A model generated the notes under the pieces. The model had not been told where the DNA came from and made no database searches. It worked only from the letters and a program-made list of their open reading frames with translations. Both the position numbers and the translations under genes were made by a program. A DNA stretch of 5,471 nt from DATLFI01 sp035524895 (lineage in GTDB: Bacteria; Acidobacteriota; Thermoanaerobaculia; Multivoradales; Multivoraceae): positions 1-5,471 of the forward strand of contig DATLFI010000185.1 in the NCBI GenBank assembly GCA_035524895.1, given 5' to 3'. Shown here in pieces: positions 5,390-5,471 of this stretch (position 1 is its first letter; each line of letters opens with the position of its first letter).

Positions 5390-5471
5390 TCAAGGACCGC
5401 TCGAGGCAGCCACGTCCTTCGAGGTGATGTCGATGGTGATCATGAAGCCGTTGGTGCCGCGGTACTCGAAG
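5390..5471 (-). CDS. C-terminal end of an unidentified protein (partial)
   Basis: The last 26 codons and TGA stop (5392-5390) of a gene running in from the right edge are visible. The translation contains YRGTNGFMITIDITSK and ends AASSGP. Nearly every codon ends in C or G, matching the real genes of this window and supporting true coding. The alternating hydrophobic pattern FMITIDI suggests a final beta strand. I do not recognise the family and the fragment is too short to assign. It points the same way as gloA, 188 bp upstream of it, so it is probably a separate transcription unit given the hairpin between them. Confidence 0.65.
   Translation of the reverse strand, partial: FEYRGTNGFMITIDITSKDVAASSGP

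Overview
The window is uniformly G+C-rich, with strong G/C preference at third codon positions in every real gene. It encodes a Tat-exported enzyme, which fits a high-GC Gram-negative or similar didermic bacterium with an aerobic or facultative lifestyle. Myxococcota, other former Deltaproteobacteria, Binatota or Acidobacteria-like lineages are plausible. The sequence alone does not fix the phylum, and I see no phage, plasmid, IS or CRISPR hallmark.

Layout: bases 1-369 hold no supportable gene but contain a perfect 35-bp inverted repeat. Two genes then read rightward. The first (370-1407) is a Tat-signal TIM-barrel protein of the sugar phosphate isomerase/epimerase (xylose isomerase-like) family. 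The second (1459-3216) is an SLC13/DASS-type anion permease with two cytoplasmic RCK_C (TrkA-C) domains. Facing them on the minus strand are gloA, a metal-dependent glyoxalase I (5201-4761), and downstream of it, overlapping its stop codon, an unusual two-domain protein (4767-3313). This protein joins a RidA (YjgF/UK114) domain to a complete alpha/beta hydrolase. At the right edge is the 3' end of another minus-strand gene (5471-5390). The two converging groups are separated by 96 bp with no clear terminator.

The minus-strand pair reads as a reactive-metabolite clean-up unit. Glyoxalase I removes methylglyoxal as the glutathione hemithioacetal, RidA domains hydrolyse reactive enamines and imines, and the hydrolase would cleave an ester, thioester or related bond. 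The 5' end of the RidA-hydrolase gene contains two copies of a dispersed hairpin repeat of the kind widespread in high-GC bacteria. They lie 84 bp apart, so the frame is kept. They sit between the only upstream GTG starts and a signal-peptide-like segment, so the true start and cellular location of this protein are uncertain. The plus-strand pair may handle uptake and periplasmic processing of an organic acid or sugar derivative, but the substrate cannot be read from the sequence.

The best leads are the RidA-alpha/beta hydrolase fusion with its glyoxalase neighbour, the repeat-invaded 5' end of that gene, and the amber stop between the two plus-strand genes, after which the same frame continues through an Ala-rich stretch into the permease.
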